From contig JBBQCD010000014.1 of assembly GCA_038318385.1 (NCBI GenBank), forward strand, positions 15,875-79,874: a DNA stretch of 64,000 bases. The letters are read 5' to 3'. The translations under genes and the position numbers were made by a program. Numbering within the stretch: position 1 is the stretch's first letter; each line of letters begins with the position of its first letter. The notes beneath the pieces were generated by a model. The model ran no database searches, was not told the origin of the DNA, and saw only the letters and a list, made by a program, of their open reading frames with translations. The stretch comes from Schlegelella_A sp038318385. Lineage in GTDB: Bacteria > Pseudomonadota > Gammaproteobacteria > Burkholderiales > Burkholderiaceae_C. Positions 18,256 through 26,925 of the stretch are shown piece by piece.

Positions 18256-18258
18256 CTA
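18230..18258 (-). promoter_or_regulatory. Sigma-70 promoter of the aromatic operon
   Basis: Read on the minus strand: TAGACA (18253-18258, five of six to TTGACA), a 17-base spacer and TAAGAT (18230-18235, four of six to TATAAT). Predicted start near 18223, about 64 bases before the MBL gene start. This is one of the few A/T-rich patches in the window. Confidence 0.6.
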
Positions 18259-18266
18259 ACTAGTTC
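18234..18266. promoter_or_regulatory. Candidate IclR operator: two TAGTTC repeats
   Basis: TAGTTC occurs at 18234-18239 and again at 18261-18266, 27 bases apart, flanking the two overlapping promoters; the second copy is part of the palindrome AACTAGTT (18258-18265). Placement fits a divergent, autoregulated IclR operator, but the motif is inferred only from this single locus. Confidence 0.4.
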
Positions 18267-18292
18267 GTCTTATCCCAACCTTCGGCCTTTCC

Positions 18293-19129
18293 ATGTCACC
18301 CCCGCTCACCCTCGCGATCCCCCCGCCATCCGGGCGCGGCCAACGCGGCATCCAGAGCGTCGAGGTCGGCGGCCGCCTGCTGGTGGCACTCGCCAACGCC
18401 GGCCGGCCGATGGCCCTGAAGGATCTGGCGCGCGAGGCCGGCATGGCACCGGCCAAGGCTCACCCCTACCTCGTCAGCTTCGGCAAGCTCGGCCTGATCG
18501 TGCAGGACGACGCCTCCGGCCGCTACGGACTCGGTCCGCTGGCGCGCCAGCTGGGCCTGATCAGCATGCAGCAGTTCGAACCGGTGCGTCTGGCGACGCC
18601 GCTGCTGCGCGACCTGGCGCAGCAGCTCGGCCACACCGTCGCCATCGCCACCTGGGGAAACCGCGGCGCAACCATCGTGCGCATCGAGGAAGCGCCGACC
18701 GCCGTGCACGTCAACATGCGCCACGGCACGGTGATGAGCCTGCGCGGCACCGCCTCGGGCATGCTGTTCGCGGCCCACATGGAACGGGGGCGGGTCGTGG
18801 CGGCGCTCACCGACGAGCACTGCGCCGCGTTGCGAGAGCGGGGCGAGCCGATGCCGGCGCGCTACCGGCCCCAGGTCGATGCCGATCTCGAAGCCCGCTG
18901 GGCGGAGATCCGCCGCTGCGGCATCAGCCGCGTCGATGGCGGCGCCGTTCCCGGCGTCAGTGCGATGGCGGCACCGGTGTTCGACGAGGCCGGGCAGATC
19001 GTTCTCAGCCTGACCGCCATCGGCCCGACCGCGGTCTTCGATTCGCGCCTCGACGGCAGCGTCGCGCTGGCACTGCGATCAAGCTCGACGACGCTGTCGC
19101 GACAGCTCGGAGCACCCGCGGCGGCGTGA
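18293..19129 (+). CDS. IclR-family transcriptional regulator
   Basis: A 278-residue regulator with an N-terminal winged helix (about residues 20-82, including MALKDLAREAGMAPAKAHPY) and a C-terminal IclR effector domain (about 95-270). The family regulates aromatic and other catabolic operons, often from a divergent position. Here it is divergent from the MBL-monooxygenase-hmgA-fahA operon with face-to-face promoters, so it very likely controls that operon and itself. The effector would be a pathway acid; none can be read from sequence. Confidence 0.9.
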   Translation: MSPPLTLAIPPPSGRGQRGIQSVEVGGRLLVALANAGRPMALKDLAREAGMAPAKAHPYLVSFGKLGLIVQDDASGRYGLGPLARQLGLISMQQFEPVRLATPLLRDLAQQLGHTVAIATWGNRGATIVRIEEAPTAVHVNMRHGTVMSLRGTASGMLFAAHMERGRVVAALTDEHCAALRERGEPMPARYRPQVDADLEARWAEIRRCGISRVDGGAVPGVSAMAAPVFDEAGQIVLSLTAIGPTAVFDSRLDGSVALALRSSSTTLSRQLGAPAAA

Positions 19130-19321
19130 GCCGTGGGCCGGGCACTGCATGTGTCAAGTGATTTCCGCCCGGCTCGAGGCAGCGACAGTCGGTCCCGAAA
19201 CGTTCCTGTGGCGCAACGCGGTCGACGAACACGACCCTTCGCGGAATTCGGTCACGCGCGTGCGAGGGCGGGTTGCTGCGGCCACCGGACAATGGACGCA
19301 AGCACCGTCTCGAGGCCCTTC

Positions 19322-19858
19322 ATGTACCGCACCATTCTCGTTCCCGTCGACGGCAGCCCGGCGGCAAACGCCGGACTCGCCGAAGCCATCCGCATCGCTG
19401 CCGCCGTCGGCGCGCGCCTGCACCTGATGAACATCATCGACGATGCCGCCTTCGGCGACGCCGAAGAGGACGCGGTGATTCACGCGCCAGAAGGGCCTGC
19501 GACCGGGGGGCTGTCTCGAATGGTCCGCGAGCGCGGCGAGAGCGTTCTTCGCCATGCCCGAGCCGAGGCCGAGGCGGAGGGCGTGATCGCCTCGACGGCG
19601 CTGGTGCGAAGTCGCTCCGAGGGACTGCAGGTCCTGCTGGCGCGCCAGGCGGAGGAATGCGGAGCCGACCTGATTGTTCTCGGCACCCACGGCCATCGCC
19701 CGCTGAGCCGCCTGCTGATGAACAGCGAGACGGATCACCTGCTCAACGTCGTCAGCGCGCCGGTCATGCTGGTGCGCAGCGAAGGCGTCGGCCCGGACCT
19801 TTCCGTCGTCGAGATCACCGGCTCCGACTCGATGTTCCACGCCGACGCCTGGACATGA
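19322..19858 (+). CDS. Universal stress protein, single domain
   Basis: A 178-residue Usp protein beginning MYRTILVPVDGS. The ATP-binding region reads GTHGHRPLSRLLMNSETDHLL: the first GxxG is present but the later glycine-Ser/Thr pair is replaced, so nucleotide binding may be weak. A longer upstream in-frame start (19133) would add a non-conserved Arg-rich extension and is rejected. Its stop overlaps the start of the next usp (ATGA). Confidence 0.82.
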   Translation: MYRTILVPVDGSPAANAGLAEAIRIAAAVGARLHLMNIIDDAAFGDAEEDAVIHAPEGPATGGLSRMVRERGESVLRHARAEAEAEGVIASTALVRSRSEGLQVLLARQAEECGADLIVLGTHGHRPLSRLLMNSETDHLLNVVSAPVMLVRSEGVGPDLSVVEITGSDSMFHADAWT

Positions 19859-20409
19859 CCGAATCCGACCCTGCGCAAGACCAGCCCCAGCCGGCGCCGC
19901 GCCGCGTGCTCGTCGTCATCGACGACACGCCGCTCGGCCGGCACACCGCGCGCATCGGACTCGCGCTGGCCGCCGACATGGGGGCCGGCGCCCTCTTCCA
20001 TGTCGCGCTGCCGGTGGAACCGACGGGCGCGGAATCCGCCGGCGCGCTGGAGAATGCGCTTGACGAGCACCGCCGCCTGACCCGCGAGCGCTTCGAGCCG
20101 ACCTTCGAATCGCTTCGACAAGCCGCAGCCGAGCGCGGCGTTCCCTGCGAAACGGCCCTGACCGTCGACAAGGCGCCGGGCGATGCGGTGCTGAAACTCG
20201 CAGCCGACGAATCCTGCCTCCTGATCGTCGCCGGCTCCCGCGGACGTGGCGGCGTCGTGCGGCTGCTGAGCGGAAGCCTGATGGACGAACTTCTCCAGCG
20301 CGCCTCCTGCCCCGTCCTCTTCTGTCGCGAAGAAATGGCCTACGGGGCGGTGTCATCGGTCCCCGACCCGGAGCAGCAGTCGGCCCAGACGCAGCCTTCC
20401 TCCAGCTGA
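19855..20409 (+). CDS. Universal stress protein, single domain
   Basis: A 184-residue Usp protein, translationally coupled to the preceding usp by an ATGA overlap. It has the core beta strand RRVLVVIDDTPLG near the N-terminus and a complete nucleotide motif GSRGRGGVVRLLSGS. A Gln/Ser-rich C-terminal tail of about 20 residues extends beyond the Usp fold. The coupled pair may form a heterodimer of one degenerate and one intact nucleotide-binding subunit; that is inference. Confidence 0.82.
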   Translation: MTESDPAQDQPQPAPRRVLVVIDDTPLGRHTARIGLALAADMGAGALFHVALPVEPTGAESAGALENALDEHRRLTRERFEPTFESLRQAAAERGVPCETALTVDKAPGDAVLKLAADESCLLIVAGSRGRGGVVRLLSGSLMDELLQRASCPVLFCREEMAYGAVSSVPDPEQQSAQTQPSSS

Positions 20410-20424
20410 GGCTTCGGTGCGGCG

Positions 20425-20436
20425 CTCGGCGCCGAG
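20425..20436. terminator. Possible hairpin between convergent genes
   Basis: CTCGGCGCCGAG is a perfect 12-base palindrome in the 41-base gap between the usp at 19855 and the convergent SLC13 gene. There is no T-tract, so it is only a weak candidate for a bidirectional transcription end. Confidence 0.25.
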
Positions 20437-20450
20437 GCGAGCGGGCGCTG

Positions 20451-22367
20451 CTACAGCCCGTAGCGCCAAGCCAGCAGCACCGACAGGCCGGCCCACATGA
20501 TCAGGAAGAGCGGCGCGCCGACGCGCAGGAAGTCGCCGAACCGGTAGCCGGCGGCATTCATCACCAGCAGGTTGGTCTGGTAGCCCATCGGGGTCAGGTA
20601 GCACAGGTTGCAGCCGAACAGCACGGCCAGCACGAAGGGCTCGGCCGGAACGCCGAGCGAATTCGCGAGCGCGATGCCGAGCGGCGTGCCGATCGCGGCG
20701 GCCGCATTGTTGGAGACGAAGTTGGTGGCCAAGCCCATCAGCCCCATCAGCAGTGCCGCGGCCGCGGCCGGACCGAGACCTTGCGACGCCTGCGCCAGCT
20801 GGCCGGCGAGCCATGCGGTGGCGCCGGTAATCTCCATCGCGTCGCCGAGCGCAAGGCTGGCGGCAACCAGGAGGACGACCTTGACCGCGATCGCCTGGGT
20901 CGCATCCTGCCACGACAGACAGCGCCCGAGCAGCAGGACCAGCGCGCCGCACAGCGCAGCGAGTGAGATCGGCAGCATCTTCGTGGCCGCCAGGACGATG
21001 ACGACGGCGAGCGTCACCAGCGCGAGGGCCGCCTTGTCCTGGCGCGGCAGCGTGAAGCGCTCGTCGAGCAGCAGGCCGATGCCTTCGCGCTGGGCCGCGC
21101 GGATCGCATCGGGCTCGCCTTGCACGAGAAGGATGTCGCCAGCGACCAGCGAACGGTCGGCGAGCCCCTCGCGGCGCCAGGCGTCGTGCTCGACGCGCGG
21201 GCGCAGGCCGACGACCTTGGCCGAGTAGCGCTCGGCGATGCGCTCGCTGCGGACCGAACGACCCACCAGCGGGGACTGCGGCGTGACGATCAACTGGGCG
21301 ACGACAGCCGTCGGGACGGCTTCTTCGTCGCTGCCCTTCTCGACGCTGCCTTTCTCGACGCCGGTCCCGGTCTCCTTGTCTTCGCCTTCGACCGTTTCCG
21401 CGGCGCGGCTGTCCGCCTTCTTCTTCGCGTCGTCGTCGACGTCGTCACCGCTGCCATGCAGGCTCGCCTTCAGCGACCCTTCGATCTCCTTCAGATTGGT
21501 GGCGGTGTCGCGCAAGACCAGCCGATCGCCGGCCCGCAGGACGAGGGTGGGCATCGGCATCATGCTGCGACTGCCGCGCACCAGCGAGCGCAGTTGCAGG
21601 CGATAGCCGGTGGCGGCGAAGGCCTCGGAAAGCGGACGCCCGTCGAGCCAGCTTTCGGGCTCGACATGCAATTCGGCATCGAAGGCGTCGTCGCTCAGAT
21701 GGTCGAGCGGCGTCTCGACCTTGGACAGCAGCTTCGGAGCCACCAGCCAGAGATAGGCCAGTCCCGGAAGCGCGGCCAGGGCGACCAGGGGAAAGAAGCT
21801 GAACAGCGAGAACGACGCTGCGCCCAGTTCGGCCGCGATGGCCACGACGATCAGGTTGGTCGATGTGCCGATCGCGGTCGACATGCCGCCGATCAGCACC
21901 GCGTAGTTCATCGGCAGCAACATCGCCGCCACGGGCGCCTTGGCGCGGCGTGCGGCCGCGAGCAGCAGGGGAATCAGCAACACCACCACCGGCGTGTCGT
22001 TGACGACGCCGCTCGCCCCGGCAGCCCCGAGCAGCACCGCGAGCAGGGCCAGGCGCGGACGCGCCGCGACCCAGCCGGCCAGCGTGCGCGCCAGCGGCTC
22101 GAGCGCGCCGGTGACGACGATGCCCTGGCCGAGAACCATCAACGCCGCGATGGCGACGAGTGCCGGGTGGCCGAAGCCGGCGAAGAACCGCATGGGGTCG
22201 ACGCTCTCGCTGCCGATGCGCATCGGGAAGACCGCGAAGCCGGTCGGCAGCAAGGCGAGGATCGCCAGGGACACCGTGGCGATCGGCAGGCGATCGAGGA
22301 TGAACGTCGCGAAGACGATGACGGCGAAGGCCAGCACCGCCACGCCGTGGGGATTGAGGTCGGTCAT
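20451..22367 (-). CDS. SLC13/DASS-type transporter with RCK_C domains
   Basis: A 638-residue membrane protein. Two blocks of about five helices each (residues ~5-215 and ~440-638) flank a cytoplasmic region with two TrkA_C (RCK_C) domains. This matches the SLC13-family permeases annotated as sodium/sulfate or dicarboxylate symporters. Conserved transport loops include NDTPVVVLLIPLL and GTSTNLIVVAIA. A highly charged Asp/Lys/Glu linker of about 45 residues lies between the two RCK_C domains. The substrate cannot be read from sequence. A GTG at 22382 could add five residues; no strong ribosome site decides between the two. Confidence 0.82.
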   Translation of the reverse strand: MTDLNPHGVAVLAFAVIVFATFILDRLPIATVSLAILALLPTGFAVFPMRIGSESVDPMRFFAGFGHPALVAIAALMVLGQGIVVTGALEPLARTLAGWVAARPRLALLAVLLGAAGASGVVNDTPVVVLLIPLLLAAARRAKAPVAAMLLPMNYAVLIGGMSTAIGTSTNLIVVAIAAELGAASFSLFSFFPLVALAALPGLAYLWLVAPKLLSKVETPLDHLSDDAFDAELHVEPESWLDGRPLSEAFAATGYRLQLRSLVRGSRSMMPMPTLVLRAGDRLVLRDTATNLKEIEGSLKASLHGSGDDVDDDAKKKADSRAAETVEGEDKETGTGVEKGSVEKGSDEEAVPTAVVAQLIVTPQSPLVGRSVRSERIAERYSAKVVGLRPRVEHDAWRREGLADRSLVAGDILLVQGEPDAIRAAQREGIGLLLDERFTLPRQDKAALALVTLAVVIVLAATKMLPISLAALCGALVLLLGRCLSWQDATQAIAVKVVLLVAASLALGDAMEITGATAWLAGQLAQASQGLGPAAAAALLMGLMGLATNFVSNNAAAAIGTPLGIALANSLGVPAEPFVLAVLFGCNLCYLTPMGYQTNLLVMNAAGYRFGDFLRVGAPLFLIMWAGLSVLLAWRYGL

Positions 22368-22491
22368 CTGGCGGCGGTGCACACGGGCGTGCGGATGCTA
22401 CTTCACGCCATGCGCAGCGCCCGACTCGCAGCGTCTTCTGGGCCCGCTCCCGCACCGGCTGTGGCAAGCTCGGGCCGAAGGAGACAGCGCC

Positions 22492-23643
22492 GTGAACCCC
22501 GACGAGCCCCAGGATGGCTATGCCGACCTCTACACGATGTCGTCCGAGAGGCAGCGTCGCGTCTTCGCCGACATGGGCCGCCTCTACCCGACCCGGCCCG
22601 TGCGTGCCGGCTCGACGCCCAGCGTGCTGCCCGCTGCGACCCCCGTCGACGTGCACTACGCCGCCGATGGTGGCACGCACGACCTCGGCGCCTTCATGCA
22701 GCGCTATCGCGCGACCGCGCTGCTGATCCTCAAGCGCGGCCGCATCGTGGCCGAGCACTACGCCGAGGGTCACTCGCCGACGACGCGCTGGATCTCGTTC
22801 TCGATGGCCAAGTCGGTCTCGGCGACTCTCGTCGGCGCCGCCCTGCAGGACGGCCTGATCGACAGCCTCGACGAGCCCGTGACCCGCACCGTCCCTGCAT
22901 TGCACGGCTCGGCCTACGATCGGGTCAGCATCCGCAATGTGCTGCAGATGAGTTCGGGCGTGCGCTGGAACGAGACCTACCTCGACCCGCAATCGGACCG
23001 CCGCCAGCTGCTCGCACTGCAGGTCGCCGAGCAACCGGGTGTGGTCGTCGACTATCTGCGCCGGCTTCCGCGCGCGGCCGAGCCCGACACGACCTTCAAC
23101 TACAACACCGCGGAGACCTTCCTGGTCGGCGCGATCGTCCGCGGCGCAACCGGCCGTCCGCTAGCCGACTACCTCTCGGAGAAGATCTGGCAACCCTGCG
23201 GCATGGAGGCCGACGCCTACTGGCAACTCGAATCGCCCGGAGGCGAGGAGTTCGCCGGCAGCGGCCTGAGCGCAACGCTGCGCGACTACGGTCGCTTCGG
23301 CCTGTTCGTCCTCGGTGATGGCATCGTCGCCGGGCGTCGCGTGCTGGCTCCGGGCTTCATCGCCGCAGCGACGGCGACCGAGCCTGGATCGCGCCTGGCG
23401 CCAGGACGGCTTGCCGACTACCCACCGCTCGGGTACGGCTATCAGTGGTGGACGTTCGCTTCCCAGCGCGGGCACCGGATCTTCGGTGCGCTCGGCATCT
23501 TCGGCCAGCAGATCTACATCGACGTCGAGGAGGAACTGGTGATCGTCGTGCACGGCGCGTGGCCGGATCCGCTGGACGTTCCGCGCCGACTCGAAAGCTA
23601 CGCGTTCTTCGCAGCGACGGCCGGGGCCCTGCGCGAGCGGTGA
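22492..23643 (+). CDS. Serine hydrolase, beta-lactamase/NylB-like
   Basis: A 383-residue penicillin-binding-protein-fold hydrolase. The SxxK motif (S104-M-A-K107) and the Tyr motif (Y204 in FNYNTAETF) are in place; this is the NylB (6-aminohexanoate-dimer hydrolase) type arrangement rather than a true class C beta-lactamase. There is no signal peptide, so it is probably cytoplasmic and acts on small amides or esters. The start is GTG at 22492, supported by a GAAGGAG ribosome site 7-8 bases upstream; the next ATG (22537) lacks one. Confidence 0.82.
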   Translation: MNPDEPQDGYADLYTMSSERQRRVFADMGRLYPTRPVRAGSTPSVLPAATPVDVHYAADGGTHDLGAFMQRYRATALLILKRGRIVAEHYAEGHSPTTRWISFSMAKSVSATLVGAALQDGLIDSLDEPVTRTVPALHGSAYDRVSIRNVLQMSSGVRWNETYLDPQSDRRQLLALQVAEQPGVVVDYLRRLPRAAEPDTTFNYNTAETFLVGAIVRGATGRPLADYLSEKIWQPCGMEADAYWQLESPGGEEFAGSGLSATLRDYGRFGLFVLGDGIVAGRRVLAPGFIAAATATEPGSRLAPGRLADYPPLGYGYQWWTFASQRGHRIFGALGIFGQQIYIDVEEELVIVVHGAWPDPLDVPRRLESYAFFAATAGALRER

Positions 23644-23654
23644 AACCGTCGATC

Positions 23655-23660
23655 TAGAAT
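23655..23660 (+). promoter_or_regulatory. TAGAAT -10 element at the start of the usp at 23667
   Basis: TAGAAT begins 12 bases before the A of the ATG, so a transcript starting 7 bases downstream of it would begin at the start codon itself. No good ribosome site precedes the ATG. This suggests a leaderless mRNA, but no -35 is visible. Confidence 0.3.
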
Positions 23661-23666
23661 GAGCTG

Positions 23667-24092
23667 ATGAAAATCCTCGTGGCGACCGACGGCTCCGAAG
23701 CGGCACTGCGGGGCGTCCGCTTTGCCGCCGATCTGGCCCAGCGGCTGGGCAACTCGAGCTCGATCACGCTCATCAGCGTCCACGACGATGCCGGCCTGCG
23801 GCACGCCAAGTCTGTCGTCGGCAGCGCCGCGGTGGAGGACCATCTGCGCGAGCAAAGCGAGAGCGAAGTCGCAGCCGCACGCGCGTTCCTGGATTCGGTC
23901 CCGGTGCGCCACGACATCGCCATCCGCACCGGACACGTGTCGCAGGAGATCGTCGCCTTCGCCGATGCCGGTCCGTTCGACCTGATCGTTCTCGGCTCCA
24001 AGGGTCGCGGTGCCCTGGCCGACATGCTGATCGGGTCCGTTGCGCAGCGCGTGCTGGCGAGCGCACGACAGCCGGTCGTGATCGTCAAGTAG
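23667..24092 (+). CDS. Universal stress protein, single domain
   Basis: A 141-residue, minimal-size UspA-type protein with MKILVATDGSEAAL at its N-terminus and the intact nucleotide motif GSKGRGALADMLIGS followed by VAQRVL. It is the fifth usp gene in about 16 kb. It starts 23 bases after the serine hydrolase stop and has a -10-like TAGAAT very close to its ATG, so it may have its own leaderless transcript as well as read-through. Confidence 0.87.
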   Translation: MKILVATDGSEAALRGVRFAADLAQRLGNSSSITLISVHDDAGLRHAKSVVGSAAVEDHLREQSESEVAAARAFLDSVPVRHDIAIRTGHVSQEIVAFADAGPFDLIVLGSKGRGALADMLIGSVAQRVLASARQPVVIVK

Positions 24093-24142
24093 GCAGCGGC
24101 GCAGAACGACCCGGCCCCCGCGGCTTCGCCGAGAATCGCGCG

Positions 24143-25297
24143 ATGCAATCGGACGATCCTTCCACGGCCGACTTCCTCGTCATCGGCGCCGGCATCGCCG
24201 GAGCCTCCGTCGGCCATGCCCTGGCCGGGCGCGGTTCGGTGGTGCTGCTGGAACGCGAATCGCAGCCAGGCTATCACTCGACCGGACGCTCGGCCGCACT
24301 CTTTGCGGAGAGCTACGGCACGCCCCAGGTTCGGGCCCTGACGATGGCCAGCCGCGCCTTCCTCGAGCACCCACCTGAGGGCTTCGCCGAAGTACCCATC
24401 CTCTCGCCCCGCGGCGTGCTGATGGTGGCGACCGGGCACCAGCGAGCGCTGCTCGACGAGCAATGGGACGTTCTGCGCTCGGTCACCGACCGGGCGCGCC
24501 GCCTGGACGTCGCCGCGTCGTGCGCGATGGTGCCGGTGCTGCGGCCCGAACGCCTCGAAGGCGGCGTCTACGAACCCGACGCCGCCGACATCGACGTGCA
24601 TGCCCTGCACCAGGGCTACCTGCGCGGTCTGCGACGCCGCGGAGGCCGCGTCGTCGGGAACGCCGAGGTGCGCGCGCTCACGCGCCGCAACGGCGTCTGG
24701 CACGTGCAGACCGGCGAGCGTGTCTGGCAGGCGCCGGTGCTGATCAATGCCGCAGGCGCGTGGTGCGACGTCGTGGCGCGGATGGCCGGGGTCGCGCCGA
24801 TCGGCCTCGTTCCCAAACGCCGCTCGGCCTTCGTCTTCGCGCCGCCGCCCGGCGTCGATGTCACCGGCTGGCCGGCAGTGGTCGGTGTCGACGAGAGCTG
24901 GTACTTGAAGCCCGACGCCGGCCACCTGCTGGGCTCGCCCGCCAATGCGGACCCGGTCGAGCCCCACGACGTCCAGCCCGAGGAGCTCGACATCGCGCTG
25001 GCGATCGACCGCATCGAGACGATGACGACGTTGCAGATCCGGCGCCCGAGCCGCACCTGGGCAGGCCTGCGGTCCTTCGTCGCCGATGGCGACCTCGTCG
25101 GCGGCTACGACGCCGAGGTCCCCGGCTTCTTCTGGGTCGCCGCCCAGGGCGGATACGGCATCCAGACGTCGGCGGCCATGGGCCGGACCTGCGCCGCGCT
25201 GGTCGTCGGCGATTCGATCCCGGCCGACATCGCGGCCTTCGGCCTCACCGAAGCCATGCTCGCGCCGTCGCGGCTGGGCTCGGCGGCGACCCTCTGA
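24143..25297 (+). CDS. FAD-dependent oxidoreductase, DAO family
   Basis: A 384-residue flavoprotein with the FAD Rossmann motif GAGIAG at residues 15-20 and the DAO-family layout (FAD half, substrate half, then GGYGIQTSAAMG near the C-terminus). Relatives include D-amino acid dehydrogenase, glycine oxidase and sarcosine oxidase. It likely oxidises a D- or N-substituted amino acid to an imino acid. Its neighbours (M81 peptidase, ABC peptide importer, N-acyl-D-amino-acid deacylase, RidA) support a D-amino-acid role, with RidA clearing the imine. That pathway is inference. The exact substrate is unknown. Confidence 0.82.
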   Translation: MQSDDPSTADFLVIGAGIAGASVGHALAGRGSVVLLERESQPGYHSTGRSAALFAESYGTPQVRALTMASRAFLEHPPEGFAEVPILSPRGVLMVATGHQRALLDEQWDVLRSVTDRARRLDVAASCAMVPVLRPERLEGGVYEPDAADIDVHALHQGYLRGLRRRGGRVVGNAEVRALTRRNGVWHVQTGERVWQAPVLINAAGAWCDVVARMAGVAPIGLVPKRRSAFVFAPPPGVDVTGWPAVVGVDESWYLKPDAGHLLGSPANADPVEPHDVQPEELDIALAIDRIETMTTLQIRRPSRTWAGLRSFVADGDLVGGYDAEVPGFFWVAAQGGYGIQTSAAMGRTCAALVVGDSIPADIAAFGLTEAMLAPSRLGSAATL

Positions 25298-25353
25298 GCA
25301 TCGCTTCGCCACCGGCGAGGCGCCATCCTTCACCGTCCTCGAAAGCCTTCCCC

Positions 25354-26832
25354 ATGCGTGTCTTCAGCGGCGCCCTCGCCACCGAAACCAACACCTTCGC
25401 GCCGATGCCGACCAGCCTCGCGTCCTTTCGGGAGCGAGGCTATTACCCGGCCGGAACCCACCCCGATGCGATGAGCTTTTTCGCCGCCCCGCTCTGGGCG
25501 GCGCGCCAGCGCGGCATGGCGCTAGGCTGGGACCTGGTCGAGGGCATGGTGGCGGCGGCCCAGCCCAGCGGAACGACCACGCGCGCGGCCTACGAAACCC
25601 TGCGCGACGAACTCCTCGGCGACCTGCAGGCCGCGCTCCCGGTCGACATGGTCGTGCTCGGCCTGCACGGCGCGATGGTTGCCGACGGCTACGACGACTG
25701 CGAGGGTGATCTGCTCGCGCGCGTGCGGCAGGTCGTGGGGCCGAATGTCGTCGTCGGCGCGGAGCTCGATCCGCACAACCACCTGACCGCGGCGATGGTC
25801 GACAACGCCGACCTGCTGATCGCCTTCAAGGAGTATCCGCACACCGACGTCCTCGAGCGCGGCTACGAGCTGGTGGACCTGTGCGCCGCGACGGTCGAAG
25901 GCCGGCTGCATCCGGTCGCCGCCGTCGTCGACTGCGAGATGCTGGTCCCGATGCACACGACGCGTCAGCCCGCCCGCGGCTTCGTCGACCGCATCCAGGC
26001 GCTCGAGGGCCGGGACGGCATCCTTTCGATCTCGGTTTCCCATGGGTTCGCCTGGGGCGACACCGCCGACATGGGGACGAAAATCCTGGTCTACGCCGAC
26101 GGTGACGCCGCGAAGGCGCAGAACCTGGCCCGGCGTCTCGCCAACGAACTGATCGGCCTGCGCGAAGCGCTGGCCATCGCCTACCCCGACGTCGACAGCG
26201 CCCTCGATCAGGCCCTGGCGTTCGACGGCGGGCCCGTGGTGCTCGCCGACAGCGCCGACAACCCCGGCGGCGGGGCAGCCGGCGACTCGACCTTCATCCT
26301 GCGGCGCCTGCTCGAGCGCGGCATCGACAACACCTGCCTCGGGCCGCTCTGGGACCCGGTGGCCGCGCGGATCGCCTTCGACGCCGGCGTCGGCGCGACC
26401 TTGACCCTGCGCATCGGCGGCAAGATCAGCGCGCTCTCCGGCGATCCGGTGGATGCGGTCTGCACGGTCAAGGCCATCCAGCCGGACATGAAGATGACCG
26501 GACTGGCGGGTACGCCGATGGCGATGGGCGACTCCGTGCTCGTCGAAACCGCCGGCGTGCAGATCGTGCTGATCTCGCTGCGCAACCAGGCCATGGGCAC
26601 GGATCTCTTCACCCAGCTCGGCTGCGACCTTGCCTCGAAGAAGATCATCGTCGTCAAGTCGTCGCAGCACTTCCATGCGGCCTTCTCCAAGGTGGCGCGG
26701 CACGTGATCTATGTCGGCGCCGCGGGCTCGGTGTCGTCGAACCTGGATGCCCTGCCGTACCGCAAGATCCGCCGCCCGAAGTGGCCGTTGCGCTCCGACG
26801 GTGCACCTGCCCGGGGTTCGGGCGGGAACTGA
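25354..26832 (+). CDS. M81 family metallopeptidase (MlrC-like)
   Basis: A 492-residue protein of the M81/MlrC family. Conserved elements are present: TETNTFAP near the N-terminus, LHGAMV, the metal-ligand string DPHNH and SHGFAWGDTADMG. The family was named from MlrC, which degrades the linear tetrapeptide of microcystin, but most members act on unknown small peptides and sit beside peptide ABC transporters, as here. It begins 56 bases after the FAD oxidoreductase and is probably co-transcribed with it. It may release unusual amino acids for that enzyme. Confidence 0.88.
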   Translation: MRVFSGALATETNTFAPMPTSLASFRERGYYPAGTHPDAMSFFAAPLWAARQRGMALGWDLVEGMVAAAQPSGTTTRAAYETLRDELLGDLQAALPVDMVVLGLHGAMVADGYDDCEGDLLARVRQVVGPNVVVGAELDPHNHLTAAMVDNADLLIAFKEYPHTDVLERGYELVDLCAATVEGRLHPVAAVVDCEMLVPMHTTRQPARGFVDRIQALEGRDGILSISVSHGFAWGDTADMGTKILVYADGDAAKAQNLARRLANELIGLREALAIAYPDVDSALDQALAFDGGPVVLADSADNPGGGAAGDSTFILRRLLERGIDNTCLGPLWDPVAARIAFDAGVGATLTLRIGGKISALSGDPVDAVCTVKAIQPDMKMTGLAGTPMAMGDSVLVETAGVQIVLISLRNQAMGTDLFTQLGCDLASKKIIVVKSSQHFHAAFSKVARHVIYVGAAGSVSSNLDALPYRKIRRPKWPLRSDGAPARGSGGN

Positions 26833-26925
26833 CGGGGGTTGGCCGCCCAGTTCCGGCGATCGAGGCATGCGAGCCTCCCTAGACTTTGGGGACCGAATCT
26901 CGACCGCGGAGCGCGCGGAGTTCGC

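Noticed and set aside
19130..19321. FNR-like site before the usp at 19322
   Set aside because: Only one half (GTCAA near 19152) is present; the other half does not match.
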